Assembly: GCF_027579695.1 (NCBI RefSeq) | Contig: NC_083571.1 | Span: 37,441,943-37,505,942 of the forward strand | Reading direction: 5' to 3' | Length of the DNA stretch: 64,000 nt | Source: Neoarius graeffei | Taxonomy: Eukaryota; Chordata; Actinopteri; Siluriformes; Ariidae | Part shown: piece after piece, positions 22,457 through 31,562 of the stretch | Position numbering within the stretch: position 1 is the stretch's first letter | How the letters are laid out: every line of letters begins with the position of its first letter | Program-made: the position numbers and the translations under genes | The notes under the pieces: generated by a model | The model's database searches: none | What the model saw: the letters and a program-made list of their open reading frames with translations, nothing else | Told to the model about the DNA's origin: nothing

Positions 22457-22667
22457 GCTGGGTAAGTCTGTAGTGGCGAAGACGGCAATCCCTAAGGGAA
22501 CAGAGTTAACCCTCGACATGCTGACGGTGAAGGTGGCTGAGCCAAAGGGTATTGCACCGGAGGACATTTTCGAGCTGCTGGGGAAGAAGACGACAATAGA
22601 CATTGGGGAAGACGAGAGCGTCACCGAGGACACGGTGGAGAACCACGCCAAACGAGCCAAAGTATGA
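10624..22667 (+). CDS. nans: N-acetylneuraminate-9-phosphate synthase (sialic acid synthase), six coding exons
   Basis: Cytosolic enzyme that condenses ManNAc-6-phosphate with phosphoenolpyruvate to Neu5Ac-9-phosphate. Coding exons are 10624-10755, 17033-17248, 21102-21201, 21814-21968, 22084-22350 and 22458-22667, together 1080 nt or 359 residues, the length I recall for human NANS. All junctions are GT-AG and phases agree (0, 0, 1, 0, 0). The NeuB-type TIM barrel fills exons 1-5: AEIGQNHQGD near residues 23-32, ADCAKFQK in exon 2, GSGDTNNFPYLEK in exon 3, and GYSGHETG and LERHVTLDK in exon 5. H217 and H238 are the expected metal ligands and E24 and E236 lie at active-site positions. Exon 6 is the C-terminal SAF (antifreeze-like) domain. 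The start is the only ATG giving the family N terminus MPLKFELCPGR. No frameshift or stop was seen. Introns 1 and 2 are swollen by transposons. Confidence 0.97.
11171..11700. repeat. Two SINE-variant copies head to head (inverted dimer)
   Basis: From about 11190 to 11465 the sequence runs in minus orientation (TTTAACCCATCT, CCCGGGGAGCAG, CTGCATGTCTTTGGACTGT); from about 11470 to 11700 the same variant runs in plus orientation (CCACAGTCCCAAGACATGTG, CCCGGGCGCTATTAGCATGG, GATGGGTTAAATGCAGA). This is the tail type seen at 59785-60123. Confidence 0.8.
11836..12205 (-). repeat. tRNA-derived SINE, full-length
   Basis: Minus-strand copy ending CACCACCGTGCCGCC, with B box and A box intact. It lies in nans intron 1. 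ORFs read through it on both strands but are explained by the SINE. Confidence 0.93.
12980..13642 (+). mobile_element. TTAA-flanked element with THAP fragment, nested in Tc1
   Basis: TTAA at 12976-12979 and 13643-13646. Ends AGGGCATATC and, inverted, AGTTCATATTCTGG. The host Tc1 reads through when one TTAA copy is removed. On + at 13308 an ATG opens MVNRC then, after an in-frame TGA, GCSSTKLDGISTHRFPKDRT and KWERLV, a THAP zinc-finger N terminus. Too short to encode a transposase. Confidence 0.8.
14467..15180. mobile_element. Harbinger-like MITE nested in Tc1
   Basis: Ends GTTTACGTTAGACCGTATC and GATACGGTCTAATGTAAAC are inverted copies; 3-bp TAA duplication at 14464-14466 and 15181-15183. 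The TAA duplication and length suggest PIF/Harbinger. No transposase. Confidence 0.8.
15301..16340 (+). mobile_element. LINE 3' fragment (L2/CR1-like reverse transcriptase C terminus)
   Basis: ORF 15304-15822 reads EYKYLGVHLNNKLDWTNN, LLRRLRSFGVCRTLL and a C-terminal RRSFIPAAVRLYNTH ending in a stop, typical of the region after the RT palm in L2/CR1-type elements. The 3' UTR contains (TG)n/(TA)n at 15975-16110 and ends GATGAATAAAGTGAATCTAATCTAAT. TGATCA at 15295-15300 and 16340-16345 is a possible target duplication. Confidence 0.82.
16596..16775 (-). repeat. Fish SINE-like repeat with reverse B box
   Basis: Contains TTACATTACAGGCATTTATTC, CCTGGGGAGCAGTTGGGGG and GGGAATTGAACCAGCAACC, the last being a reversed B box. 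I recognise this as a widespread fish repeat; tRNA origin is inferred from the B box. Confidence 0.7.
17033..17248 (+). CDS. nans: nans coding exon 2
   Basis: 72 in-frame codons (residues 45-116), from DCGADCAKFQ to TASGMDE. Acceptor TTTTGCAG precedes it and the donor GTCAGA follows. It carries the KPYTSKHSWGKTYGEHK-like block (here RPYTSKHSWGKTYGEHK), strongly conserved in vertebrate NANS. Confidence 0.95.
17640..17672. repeat. (CATA)n microsatellite
   Basis: Eight CATA units in nans intron 2. Confidence 0.95.
18062..18297 (-). repeat. tRNA-derived SINE, 5'-truncated, with exact target duplication
   Basis: Contains tail and body but stops before the tRNA-like head. The 12-bp TATGCGAGATCT flanks it at 18050-18061 and 18298-18309, showing that it inserted already truncated. 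Confidence 0.94.
18362..18553 (-). repeat. Second tRNA-derived SINE family
   Basis: On the minus strand the head reads GGGCGTCGTGGCTCAGGTGG with B box GGGTTTGATTCC, followed by CGAGGTCATTTCCCGATCCC and a T/A-rich end. The A box is TGGCTCAGGTGG. Confidence 0.82.
19211..19780 (+). pseudogene. THAP-domain exon interrupted by a hairpin MITE
   Basis: MPSHCVAGFCSKTHKDG, LFKFPRDPELHAKW, TSVLCSEHF then KRVLLPSAVPT gives a complete C2CH THAP finger (C5, C10, the later C and H, and the AVPT tail). At 19478 a foldback element starts. The same coding pattern resumes at 19688 (FRRGSTSSYAGSKDSPPVRT, VVKQHKIK) up to a likely donor GTACGT at 19781. The finger itself is intact, but the exon is split by a 210-bp insertion that changes frame. 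Confidence 0.75.
19478..19687. mobile_element. Foldback version of the 92-bp hAT MITE
   Basis: Starts CAGTGTTGCCAGATTGGG and ends CCCAATCTGGCAACACTG. The two halves are inverted copies of the 92-bp MITE with an added GGCGGGAAAC / GTTTCCCGCC block and meet near 19580. No matching 8-bp duplication was found, so the boundary may be altered. Confidence 0.85.
20299..20670. repeat. Two direct ~63-bp copies
   Basis: GTCTACGCATTTTGACTTAC at 20300 and GTCTACGCATTTTGACTTGC at 20608, each running to GCATTTTGGGGGCA. The 245 bp between them is A-rich at its left side and otherwise unremarkable. Confidence 0.8.
21102..21201 (+). CDS. nans: nans coding exon 3
   Basis: 100 nt, from MAVEFLHELD to EKTAQK plus the first base of a glycine codon (phase 1). 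Acceptor TTATTATAG, donor GTGAAG. The motif KVGSGDTNNFPYLEK is a NANS signature. Confidence 0.94.
21350..21640 (+). repeat. Fish SINE-like repeat in nans intron 3
   Basis: Head-like CTAGTGGCAGCATGTCCGCC with a degraded B box, then CTCTCGTGGTTACCAGAGGA, CACTGTAACCCTAGCTATGT and GAAACGGAGATCGGCGCCGC. I recognise the body as a dispersed fish SINE. Confidence 0.65.
21814..21968 (+). CDS. nans: nans coding exon 4
   Basis: 155 nt completing the split glycine and running GRPMVVSSGMQS to VNLRVIT. A (TG)n tract immediately precedes the acceptor TTTCCCCCAG. The donor is GTAACC. LQCTSAYPL is the conserved barrel strand. Confidence 0.95.
22084..22350 (+). CDS. nans: nans coding exon 5
   Basis: 89 codons (residues 202-290), from EYQKEFPDIPIGYSGHETG to CHDK. 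It contains the metal and active-site residues of the barrel (H217, E236, H238) and the KGSDHSASL block. Acceptor CCAATAG, donor GTGAGT. Confidence 0.95.
22458..22667 (+). CDS. nans: nans coding exon 6 (SAF domain and stop)
   Basis: 69 codons plus TGA, starting LGKSVVAKTAIPKG and ending NHAKRAKV. This is the antifreeze-like SAF domain that caps the active site in NeuB/NANS. A (TC)n run forms the polypyrimidine tract before the TGTAG acceptor. Confidence 0.95.
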   Translation: MGKSVVAKTAIPKGTELTLDMLTVKVAEPKGIAPEDIFELLGKKTTIDIGEDESVTEDTVENHAKRAKV

Positions 22668-22780
22668 AAGACCACAAACTGTTGCATGTGTGTGTGTCTG
22701 ATCTTAAGCTGTATGAGGATTGTCATGGTGCTGTCAGCAGTGAGAGATAGGGAAGATTGTTCTCCAAACTTTCATCACCA

Positions 22781-22786
22781 AATAAA
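22781..22786 (+). terminator. nans: nans polyadenylation signal candidate
   Basis: AATAAA lies 114 bp after the nans stop codon, followed a few bases later by AATAAAA. It is the first canonical signal after the stop. A short degenerate CCCTAA-like tract at 22925-22946 lies just beyond. Confidence 0.65.
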
Positions 22787-23396
22787 GAATAAAACCCAAA
22801 GCAAACTGGTGTTCTGTCTTCACTCAGTCGTCCTCCTGAGAAACAGTCTGACAAACGCTCTGAAATCAAACGTCCCAAACGCGCTCTATCAACTGAGGCG
22901 TGGCACTTGTCGTTTGTCTCTTGCCTAACCCTGACCCTAACCCTCCATTTTGTATTCTGTCTATCCATCTGTTGGGTTCACCCAGAAAGAGACCCTGATT
23001 CCTTCGTGGGCCTTCCCCTCGGATCCGAGGACGAATCAACAGGTCGAGAAAAACAGACAGAGAACCAGAGGTTTCACATGCCGGTTTATTCGCACAGTCA
23101 CTTCGTCAAAATGAAAACATTCTTGAAAACGTCTTATAGTGTCTCTGTGTTTGTTTTGTCTTCGTGTGTGTGTGTCTATGTAGAAGTGTGTAATGATCTT
23201 GAATCAGTCATAATATAATAACATATTTCTGCTGACAGTAAGGTACAGATAGATATCAGAGTCTTGGCTTATGATCAATATTATGGTTAATATTCATGGA
23301 ATAGCATGGAATGTCTAAACACAGATAATGTCTAGTCTACGGAGTCTATTCAGAGAAGGTCAAAGACGCTAGTTTGCACAGAAAGGATCTTAATAA

Positions 23397-24357
23397 TTAA
23401 CATAATTCCTTAACACACAAATGTGCCATCACACTGCCTCCACCATGTTTTACAGATGACGTGGTATGCTTTGGATCATGAGCTGTACCACGCCTTTGCC
23501 ATACTTTTTTCTTTCCATCATTCTGGTAGAGGTTGATCTTGGTTTCATCTGTCCAAAGAATGTTCTTCCAGAACTGTGTTGGCTTTTTTAGATGTTTTTT
23601 AGCAAAGTCCAATCTAGCCTTTTTATTCTTGAGGCTTATGAGTGGCTTGCACCATGCAGTGAACCCTCTGTATTTACTTTCATGCAATCTTCTCTTTATG
23701 GTAGATTTGGATATTGATACGCCTACCTCCTGGAGAGTGTTGTTCACTTGGTTGGCTGTTGTGAAGGGGTTTCTCTTCACCATGGAAATTATTCTGCGAT
23801 CATCCACCACTGTTGTCTTCTGTCGGCATCCAGGTCTTTTTGCATTGATGAGTTCACTAGTGCTTTCTTTCCTTCTCAGGATGTACCAAACTGTAGATTT
23901 TGCCACTCCTAATATTGTAGCAATTTCTCGGATGGTTTTTTCTGTTTTCGCAGCTTAAGGCTGGCTTGTTTCACCTGCATGGAGAGCTCCTTTGACCGCA
24001 TGTTTTCTTCACAGCAAAATCTTCCAAATGCAAGCACCACACCTCAAATCAACTCCAGGCCTTTTATATGCTTAATTGAGAATGACATAATGAAGGAATT
24101 GCCCACACCTGCCCATGAAATAGCCTTTGAGTCAATTGTCCAAGTACTTTTGGTCCCTTTAAAAACAGGGTGGCACATGTTAAGGAGCTGAAACTCCTAA
24201 ACCCTTCATCCAATTTTAATGTGGATACCCTCAAATGAAAGCTGAAAGTCTGGACTTTATGTCCATGTCCATTATATAACTATAACTTGAATATGTTTCA
24301 GTAAACAGGTAAAAAAAACCCAAAATTTGTGTCAGTGTCCAAATATATATGGACCCA

Positions 24358-24363
<6 letters not shown>
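23397..24363 (-). mobile_element. Tc1/mariner element, truncated at the transposase C terminus
   Basis: Minus ORF 23906-23397 reads KSTVWYILRRKE, the GRPRK-like RPGCRQKTT, KHLKKPTQFWKNILWTDETK and SSVKHGGGSVM, then is cut before the second catalytic Asp. The terminal repeat near 24330-24363 holds TGTCCAAATATATATGGACC. The left side has no matching end. Confidence 0.88.

Positions 24364-24402
<39 letters not shown>
24361..24402. repeat. (TG)n(TA)n microsatellite
   Basis: (TG) run followed by TATATATATA at the Tc1 edge. Confidence 0.95.
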
Positions 24403-27347
24403 GGTGGCTGTCTACTTGTTAGACAAGCAAGACCATCGCTGGCAAGTTGACCTATGGCTGATTATTCCTACTCACATGAGATCGACAGTCACTTTTGAAG
24501 CCAGCGAGTGGCTTACAGAGTTTGCCGCAAGTACTGCAAACTAGGTCTGTGGTTGTGGCCTGACGGTTGGTTCTGTCGGATGGAGGATCTTTATGAGTTT
24601 TGAAATGTCTTGTAAGTCCAGAACGGCTCTTGCAGACTTTGCTGCAGACATGACACGTAAGTGGGTCTACTGGAATGAACTGAATATAATCTGTGTGTGT
24701 GTGGGGGGGTGGTGGTCTGTATGACTTCTGAGATGGCTTTGAAGCCCTGCATTTGACAAGCTAATACGGCCACGCTCATTACAGCAGAACTGAGGCACAT
24801 CTGTATCTACTTCCTCTCCTTTGCAGGCAGCTCTTTTGGTTTTGGCCTAGCCTATTGACAGCATGGAATGAACGACAGCCTCCGTGTACCTGTTTCCTCC
24901 AAGTATTCCTATCGCCAGCCTGTTCTTCCCAGTTTATGATATTAAGATCGAATTTTAACAGGGAATCTTTAACACAGTCTTTGAAATGCTTCTTAGGTTT
25001 TTGCTGAGGTCTCTTTCCCTCAGCTAGCTCTCCATAAAACATCTGCTTGGGGATACGGCTGTCATCCAGCCGAACCAGATGTCCCGCCCAACAAAGGTGG
25101 TGTTTGTGTATTTGAGCTTCTGTGCTGAGTGTATTGGCTCGCTCCAGTGCTTCTGTGTCTGGAACATGCGCGATGTGCTGGATGCCAAGGATTGATCACA
25201 GACAATGCTGATGAAAGCGTTCCAGAAGATCTAAATGTTTCCTATAAGTCACCCATGTCTCACAAAAGTATTGAAGGCTTGTAAGAACACAGGCATTATA
25301 CTGTAGACCTCTAATTTTGTTTTCTTCTTCAAGCCTTTCTGCGACCATACACGGTCTTGAAAAGCAGAAAAGGCATCAGTGGCTTTCTTAAGCCGGAGAG
25401 AGATTTCATTGTCAAGGGAACATTGATGATTTATCATGCTACTGAGGTAAGTAAAGTTATCAACGACTTTCAGCTTCTTCCCATCCACATAAATGGAAGG
25501 TTCTACATAGGCTGCGCCTGGAGCTGGTTGAAACATGATGACTGTCTTATCCAAACCGATTATCAGACCAAAAGCTTTGCATGACTCGGACAACCTGTCC
25601 ATGAACCTCTGCATATCAGCAGCAGTGTGGGAGACCAGGTCACAGTCGTCAGCGTAAAGGAGATCGCAGACAATAGTTAGAAGAACTTTCGATTTAGCCG
25701 AAAAGCGGCGTATGTTGAAAAGCTTGCCTGTACTACGATACTGTACATACACACCTTGGTCACAGTTCTTGAAGGCATCCATAAGAACCATGGAAAAGAA
25801 GATGGAGAACAAAGTTAGTGCAACTAGATCTCCCTGCTTAACACCATTCTCCACTTTTATGGGTTCAGACATGATGCCGCCAACAATTACGGAAGCCTCC
25901 ATGTCATCATGGAAGGACTTGACCAGGTTTATGAAGTGTGGGGGGCAGCCAAGCTTTCCAAGAATAATCCAGAGTGCTTCTCTGTTGACCGTATCAAATG
26001 CCTTTGTGAGATTGACAAAGACCTGATACTAGCACTGGCCCTGTTCTACACACTTTTCTTGGATTTGGCGTGCTGTGATATCATGTCTGTTGTTCCTCTG
26101 TTTGCTCTAAAACCACACTGGGATTCTGGGAGGACTCTAACACACATATGGGCATTTAGTCTGGAAAGAATTATGCCAGACAAGATCTTTCCAGCTGCAC
26201 ATAATAATGCTATGCCTCTATAGTGCTCACAGATTTCACGGACACCCTTCCCCTTGTACGGAGGAATCAAAATAGCATCTCTCCACTCTTTTGGGACTAC
26301 TCCACAGGTCCAGATGTCTAAGATAACTCTGTACATGATATCAGTTAAGTGCTCTCCTCCAAACTGAAATATCTCGGCAAACAATCCATCTTGACCAGCT
26401 GCTTTTCCAAGATTTAGCTTCGCGATTGAGTTGCGTCCCTCTTCCATAGTGGGTGGCGTTTCCATTGTGTAGGCTAGAGGCTGCTGAGCTATGGTATCTA
26501 AAACTACAGGATCCATGTGTGAGTCTCTATTCAAGAGCTCAGAGAAGTGTTCTTTCCATTGACTAATTATTTTGTCCATCATCACGTACACCTCCTTGCC
26601 ATCTTTTGACCTCCAGAGGAGTAATTCTTACCATACGAGGCCCAATGGCTTGCTTAATTAGGCTGTAGAGCTCCTTGCTGTTTTTTGAATCAGCAGTGGT
26701 CTGCATCTCTGCTGCAAGATTTGACCACCATGTGTCCTGCATTGTCCGCAGAGTATGTTGTGCATCAGCCTTAGCTTGCTTAAACTCCTCGTTCAGTTGC
26801 TTTCTCTGAGTCTCTGATAGGTTTTTCTGCATAAGGTGTTTACATAAATTGTTCTTGGTAGAAAGAGTGACACTTATGGCTTGATCATTTTCATCAAACC
26901 AGTCTTGGGATTTGGAGGACACAGTGCCAACAGCATCCTTAGTGACGTTGTAGATTTGCTCACGGGTAACCTTCCATGAGTTGGAGTACATCACTGTGCT
27001 GAGTCGTTCCTGCAAGATGGCCTGTGTATCTGATGAGTAAAGTTGTGCAACATCTAGACGTTTAGGAATACTGTTCGAACTACGGGGGTACTCGGGGGAT
27101 CCGAGATCCCCTGAAACAGACATGAGATCCCTTGAAAACATGATTTGGGAAATGTTGGGGGGGTCTCTAAAATATTGGCAAAATTGTGTTTATTGACATA
27201 GCAATCGTGTGTAACGGGAAGCATTTGCATATCCGAAGTGTTGTGTTTACATCAAAGATAAAATAAACCGATTATGACAATGACTGCTGCTGCCAGGTTG
27301 AGGACACAAACTAGTAGAAAGGAAGTGTGCCAACAGTGCCAACACAC

Positions 27348-28773
27348 CAGTGGCGGCTGCTGGTTTTTAAAACGGGAAGCCCATTTTACGCATTCATCGT
27401 AAAACCTGTAGGCCGGATATCAAAGCATAGAAAGGTGTGCCCATTAGCATAGTGAACTAGACAACCCTACCTAGTGGCAGAAAGTATTTTTGCTTGTACA
27501 TTTCATGTTATAGTCTGGCTTGCCAGGCTAGTGCCTCATATCCTTAATCAAAAATATCAAACATCCAAAAATCACTGGCTATTCAACGAAGAGCCTTGAA
27601 CATCATACCCTGATATGCAACACAGAGTCTTTAACACAACACCCAGCTGTGCAACACATCCTTGAACATCTTCTGCAACACAGTCTGGAAATTCATAACC
27701 AGGTAGGCTATGCAACACACAGAACCTTGAATATTATACCCAGGTATAACCTATAACACAGAGCCCACCATTCTCTTAACATTACTGAACAATATACACA
27801 CTTCAGATTCATGAACATGAACACTATTTATACACAAATTCTGCCCTCCGCTCCTTTTCCAGAAAATGGTCTGTGACCCTGTCATACCAGCTGGTTGTGC
27901 TTTCCAGAGACTTTACCCACTTCTGTTAGCAGCTAGCACTGCAGATCCCAATAAGGCTCAAGCTAGCCTACAACCAGATTGAACTACAAATGAAATAAAC
28001 GAGTGAATTCACGAATGATCAAACTGATAGAATGGATGAAAGTTAACGGAGCACAACGAGTAATATTTACATTTATTTACAGAGTAATGTACAGAGACAT
28101 CAATGAGAAGTAACGTTTATATGAAAAGAAATTCGGACAGCACTTTGGCACACGACTGCACTTTCTCGACATCCGCTAGGGACTGACTGATCATACTTCC
28201 GTGTTCCTCACCGAAGTACCGCCCTCCTCATGTCTTTCAAACACTACCTCCAATAATCCTTTATCAGCCCGGCTTCTTGTCCCTCCCACTGTCTCGTTTA
28301 GTCCCAGAGAAGCCCGGCTTCCATGGAAGTGACGATTTTGTTGATTTTAACCAATAACAACTAGCCGAAATTGGCTGTTCAGAGCTGTCTCGTAGACTGC
28401 AACGGATACCCGGCTGCCAGTCAGTGTTGCCAGATACTGCTGACGTTTTCCATCCCAAAATATGTTCAAAACCCGCCAAAATGCACTTAAAACCGCCCAA
28501 TCTGGCAACACTGCTGCCAGTCCATAGAGCCCATTGAAATAAGAAAGGTTACAGCCTGGCAGCAAAGGTGATTCTCGTAGCGAACTGCAAGTTCGTCAGA
28601 CATCACTCAAATAAGTTAGAGGATAGTTATGAACATAAATACAATCTTGGGCATATATTATGTTATGCAAGTTATTGTTTTAATGAGAATTCAATGTCAT
28701 AGACGCCGCAGTTTGGGGAGAGAATTTTAGGGGAAGCTCGGCTTCCCTTGTTGTCTCTGAGAAATCGCCCCTG
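27348..28773. mobile_element. Second hAT-type element nested in the first
   Basis: Left end CAGTGGCGGCTGCTGG, right end GAGAAATCGCCCCTG; exact 8-bp duplication CAACACAC at 27340-27347 and 28774-28781. Non-coding as far as I can see. Confidence 0.88.
28422..28513. mobile_element. 92-bp hAT-type MITE, copy 2, innermost layer
   Basis: Same ends as at 5841 (CAGTGTTGCCAGATACTGC; ATCTGGCAACACTG), exact 8-bp duplication CTGCCAGT at 28414-28421 and 28514-28521. Confidence 0.94.
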
Positions 28774-30451
28774 CAACACACTTCCTTTCTACTAGTTTGT
28801 GTCCCCAGAATTTTCCCATTGATAACGCGAGGTTGTTTTTTGAACATGCCAATGCGGACACGATTTCCCCTGATGAGTTATGACTTCAGATGCGATGCGT
28901 GTGTGGAGGTGTGGAGTCCACGTGATATGTGCGTAAGATAGGCTTCTCATGTGTTTGGAGATCCGCGCTCTGAGACAAGCGCAAGCACCCCCCCAAGGGA
29001 AAAAAAGGACCCCCTGAAAATATCAGCATAGTTCGAACACTGTTTAGGAAGCTTAACTGTCTTACGTGACCGAGCAGCAGGCTTGATGGCCAAACGCATC
29101 TTTGATCTAACAAGAGCATGGTCTGTCTAGCACTGCTCCACGCAAGGAATGGACATTACAGACATCTTGCATGTCACGCTTACGCACAATTACATAGTCT
29201 AGCAAGTGCCATTGTTTAGATCTTGGGTGCATCCATGTTGTTACATGGTTGCCCTTATGCTGAAATTGCATGCTAGAAATAAACAACTGAAACTTGGTGC
29301 ACAGTTCAAGCAGCAGTAAACCGTTGTCATTTAAGTTGCCTACACCATAACGCCCATGTCTGCCAATCCTTGCCAACTCTGGCGTTAAAATCACCAAGAA
29401 GGACATTCTTAGCAGAATTCGGAACAGATCGCAATACATTCCACAGGTCTTCATAAAAGAGGTTCTTATCGTCCTCGGCACTCACGAGGGTAGGTGCATA
29501 GACGCTGATCAAGGTCGCGTATTTACCTCCACTTAGATGAAGACAGAGCGTCATGATTCTGTCAGTAATACCATTGGGCAATTCACACAGCTTGGAGACC
29601 ACGGTGTTGCGGATCACAAATCCAACACCTGCTTCTCTGCGATCTTCTAGCTTCCTTCCTTTCCAGAAAAAGGTATAACCCCCAGCAGGTTCTTGAATTT
29701 GCCCATCGTCAGAAAGCCGGATCTCCGAGAGAGCAGCTATGTCAACAGAATACTTTTCAAGTTCTTTGCAAATCAAGGCAGTTCGTCGTGCAGGTGAGGA
29801 TCCCTCAGGATTGTCAAGGAGGGTCCTTATATCCTGTTGGAATGTATTAAGCTTAACATTTGATCTAGTGTTTTGAGTGCAAAGTGGACATCCGCCTAGT
29901 CTGGCTCGCAACAGGCCCTCGTGTTGCGTCACGCTTAGGATGGGCGGGCCCAGGCTAACATCCGCCAGCTGCGCTAAACTGGCCAGATGGAAAAGGAGTA
30001 TACGAGGAAAAGTCAACACGAGATCTCAAGTGTCAGCAATGCCCATGCAAGGGTTTTAAGTTGTGTGTGGCTTGCACAACACCGCAATGACTCTCCAGCT
30101 TAGTACAGCAGCGGGCTTTATATACAAGTTAGCCTTCTCCTAGAGGATTGCCTTGACAAAGACTAGGGACCCCATACTCCCAGCGGCCTTACTGCGCCCT
30201 TGGACACCAACCCGAGTATTTCTATGTCCCGGCGCATAGTGATGGCTTTTGAAATCAGAGTGAGCCCTCTCCAAGGTGCACTCTGCCTAGGAGTGCCGAG
30301 TGAGCCTAGGCACTCACGAGTGGCACTCACTCTAGTGAGTGTGCCTAAGGAATTCAAGTTGTTCTTAAATAAATTTAAGAATTTAAAATCTCTTTTAAAT
30401 TTAAAAAATATATATTTTTTATAAGTTATATAAAAATTATAAAATGTAATA

Positions 30452-30824
30452 GGCGGCACGGTGGTGTAGTGGTTAGCGCTGTCGCCTCACAGCAAGAAGG
30501 TCCGGGTTCGAGCCCCGTGGCCGGCGAGGGCCTTTCTATACGGAGTTTGCATGTTCTTCCCGTGTCTGCGTGGGTTTCCTCCGGGTGCTCCGGTTTCCCC
30601 CACAGTCCAAAGACATGCAGGTTAGGTTAACTGGTGACTCTAAATTGAGCGTAGGTGTGAATGTGAGTGTGAATGGTTGTCTGTGTCTATGTGTCAGCCC
30701 TGTGATGACCTGGCGACTTGTCCAGGGTGTACCCCGCCTTTCACCCGTAGTCAGCTGGGATAGGCTCCAGCTTGCCTGCGACCCTGTAGAACAGGATAAA
30801 GCGGCGAGAGATAATGAGATGAGA

Positions 30825-30826
<2 letters not shown>
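30452..30826 (+). repeat. tRNA-derived SINE, full-length
   Basis: Intact A-box TGGTGTAGTGG and B box GGTTCGAGCCC. The tail runs into a (TA)n microsatellite (30828-30879). Confidence 0.94.
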
Positions 30827-30884
<58 letters not shown>

Positions 30885-31094
30885 CACGAAAAGCAAAACT
30901 GTGAGAATTGGTTATTAATTTGAAGTGCGAAAGAAAACCCTCCATGTTTTTTTAATTAAATTATTTTTAAAGGGTATTAAGTCACATTTCCACAGCACAG
31001 ACATCAATTAAATAATAATTGTGGGATTTGTTTTAATCCACAAAAATCCCTGTGTATTATTACCATTAGCATTTTTTACGTTTAGGTAAGCGTT

Positions 31095-31375
31095 TCCTCC
31101 TGCGCGTGCGCCAGATCACGGGACACTGAACGGGACACGGTTTAGTCATTCCATTGGTCGAGTGCCGACGTTCTCCTTTACCCATTGGCCAGTAGGAATG
31201 TCAATCAGAGTAACCCAGCGCTGATTGGGTAGCGCGGACGTTTCCGTTAGGACTGACGTCATCCGAACCTCCTTCATTTACACCGACCGTCGACGAAGGC
31301 TACTTTGTCGGGGTTAAGTGGACATTTTGAGGTTTGTATTTTTTAGGTAGGTGTGTTAGAGTTGTGCGGGCCGAC
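31095..31375 (+). promoter_or_regulatory. clta: clta promoter candidate: NF-Y boxes, CRE, NRF1-like site
   Basis: Three reverse CCAAT boxes (ATTGG at 31153-31157, 31184-31188 and 31224-31228) are followed by a perfect palindromic CRE TGACGTCA at 31254-31261. An NRF1-like TGCGCGTGCGC lies at 31101-31111. The segment is CpG-rich compared with its flanks and has no TATA box. This arrangement fits a housekeeping promoter. Function is inferred only. Confidence 0.6.
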
Positions 31376-31562
31376 ATGGATGATTTTGATATGCTCAGCG
31401 CGCCTCAGAACAGCGCGGGAAATGGCGTCGGTGCCGAGGAGGAGGACCCCGCCGCGGCGTTCCTCGCGCAGCAGGAGAGTGAGATCGCGGGCATCGAGAA
31501 TGATGAAGGCTTCAGCATCCTGGACAGCGGAGAGGTTCCTCCGGGTCTCGCCGACACCACCG
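31376..31562 (+). CDS. clta: clta coding exon 1
   Basis: 62 codons plus one base, from MDDFDMLSAPQN to GLADTT, with donor GTGAGG. It holds the conserved DPAAAFLAQQESEIAGIEND block. An upstream in-frame ATG at 31334 exists, but family N termini begin close to the MDDFD start, so 31376 was chosen. Confidence 0.94.

Larger units (their letters stand above)
27069..29042. mobile_element. hAT-type element inserted in the LINE
   Basis: Ends TACTGTTCGAACTA and TAGTTCGAACACTG; exact 8-bp duplication TTTAGGAA at 27061-27068 and 29043-29050. Removing it restores the LINE reading frame (VKLPK to RLDVAQLY). Internal inverted segments CTAGTAGAAAGGAAGTGTG (about 27311) and its complement (28780 onward) flank a second insertion. 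Confidence 0.9.
24440..30160 (-). mobile_element. Non-LTR retrotransposon (LINE) with APE endonuclease, RT and C2H2 fingers, interrupted
   Basis: Read on the minus strand. 30019-29056 is an APE-type endonuclease (AALSEIRLSDDG, ISVYAPT, LLGDFNARVG). Sequence resumes at 27060 after an insertion. 27060-26563 is a linker, 26591-26046 the RT fingers (AAGQDGLFAEIF, VPKEWRDAILIP, SQCGFRANRGTTDMI), and 25902-25249 the palm with catalytic LLYADDCDLVS. 25042-24779 reads FYGELAEGKRPQQKPKKHFKD, and the end carries fingers CHVCSKVCKSRSGLTRHFKTH and CSTCGKLCKPLAGFKSDC. Several frameshifts make it inactive. Clade not assigned. Confidence 0.88.

Noticed and set aside
22925-22946. Interstitial telomeric repeat
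   Set aside because: Only about three imperfect CCCTAA-like units; too short to claim.
31334-31375. Upstream in-frame ATG as the clta start
   Set aside because: Residues before MDDFD do not resemble clathrin light chains, and 31376 gives the family N terminus.
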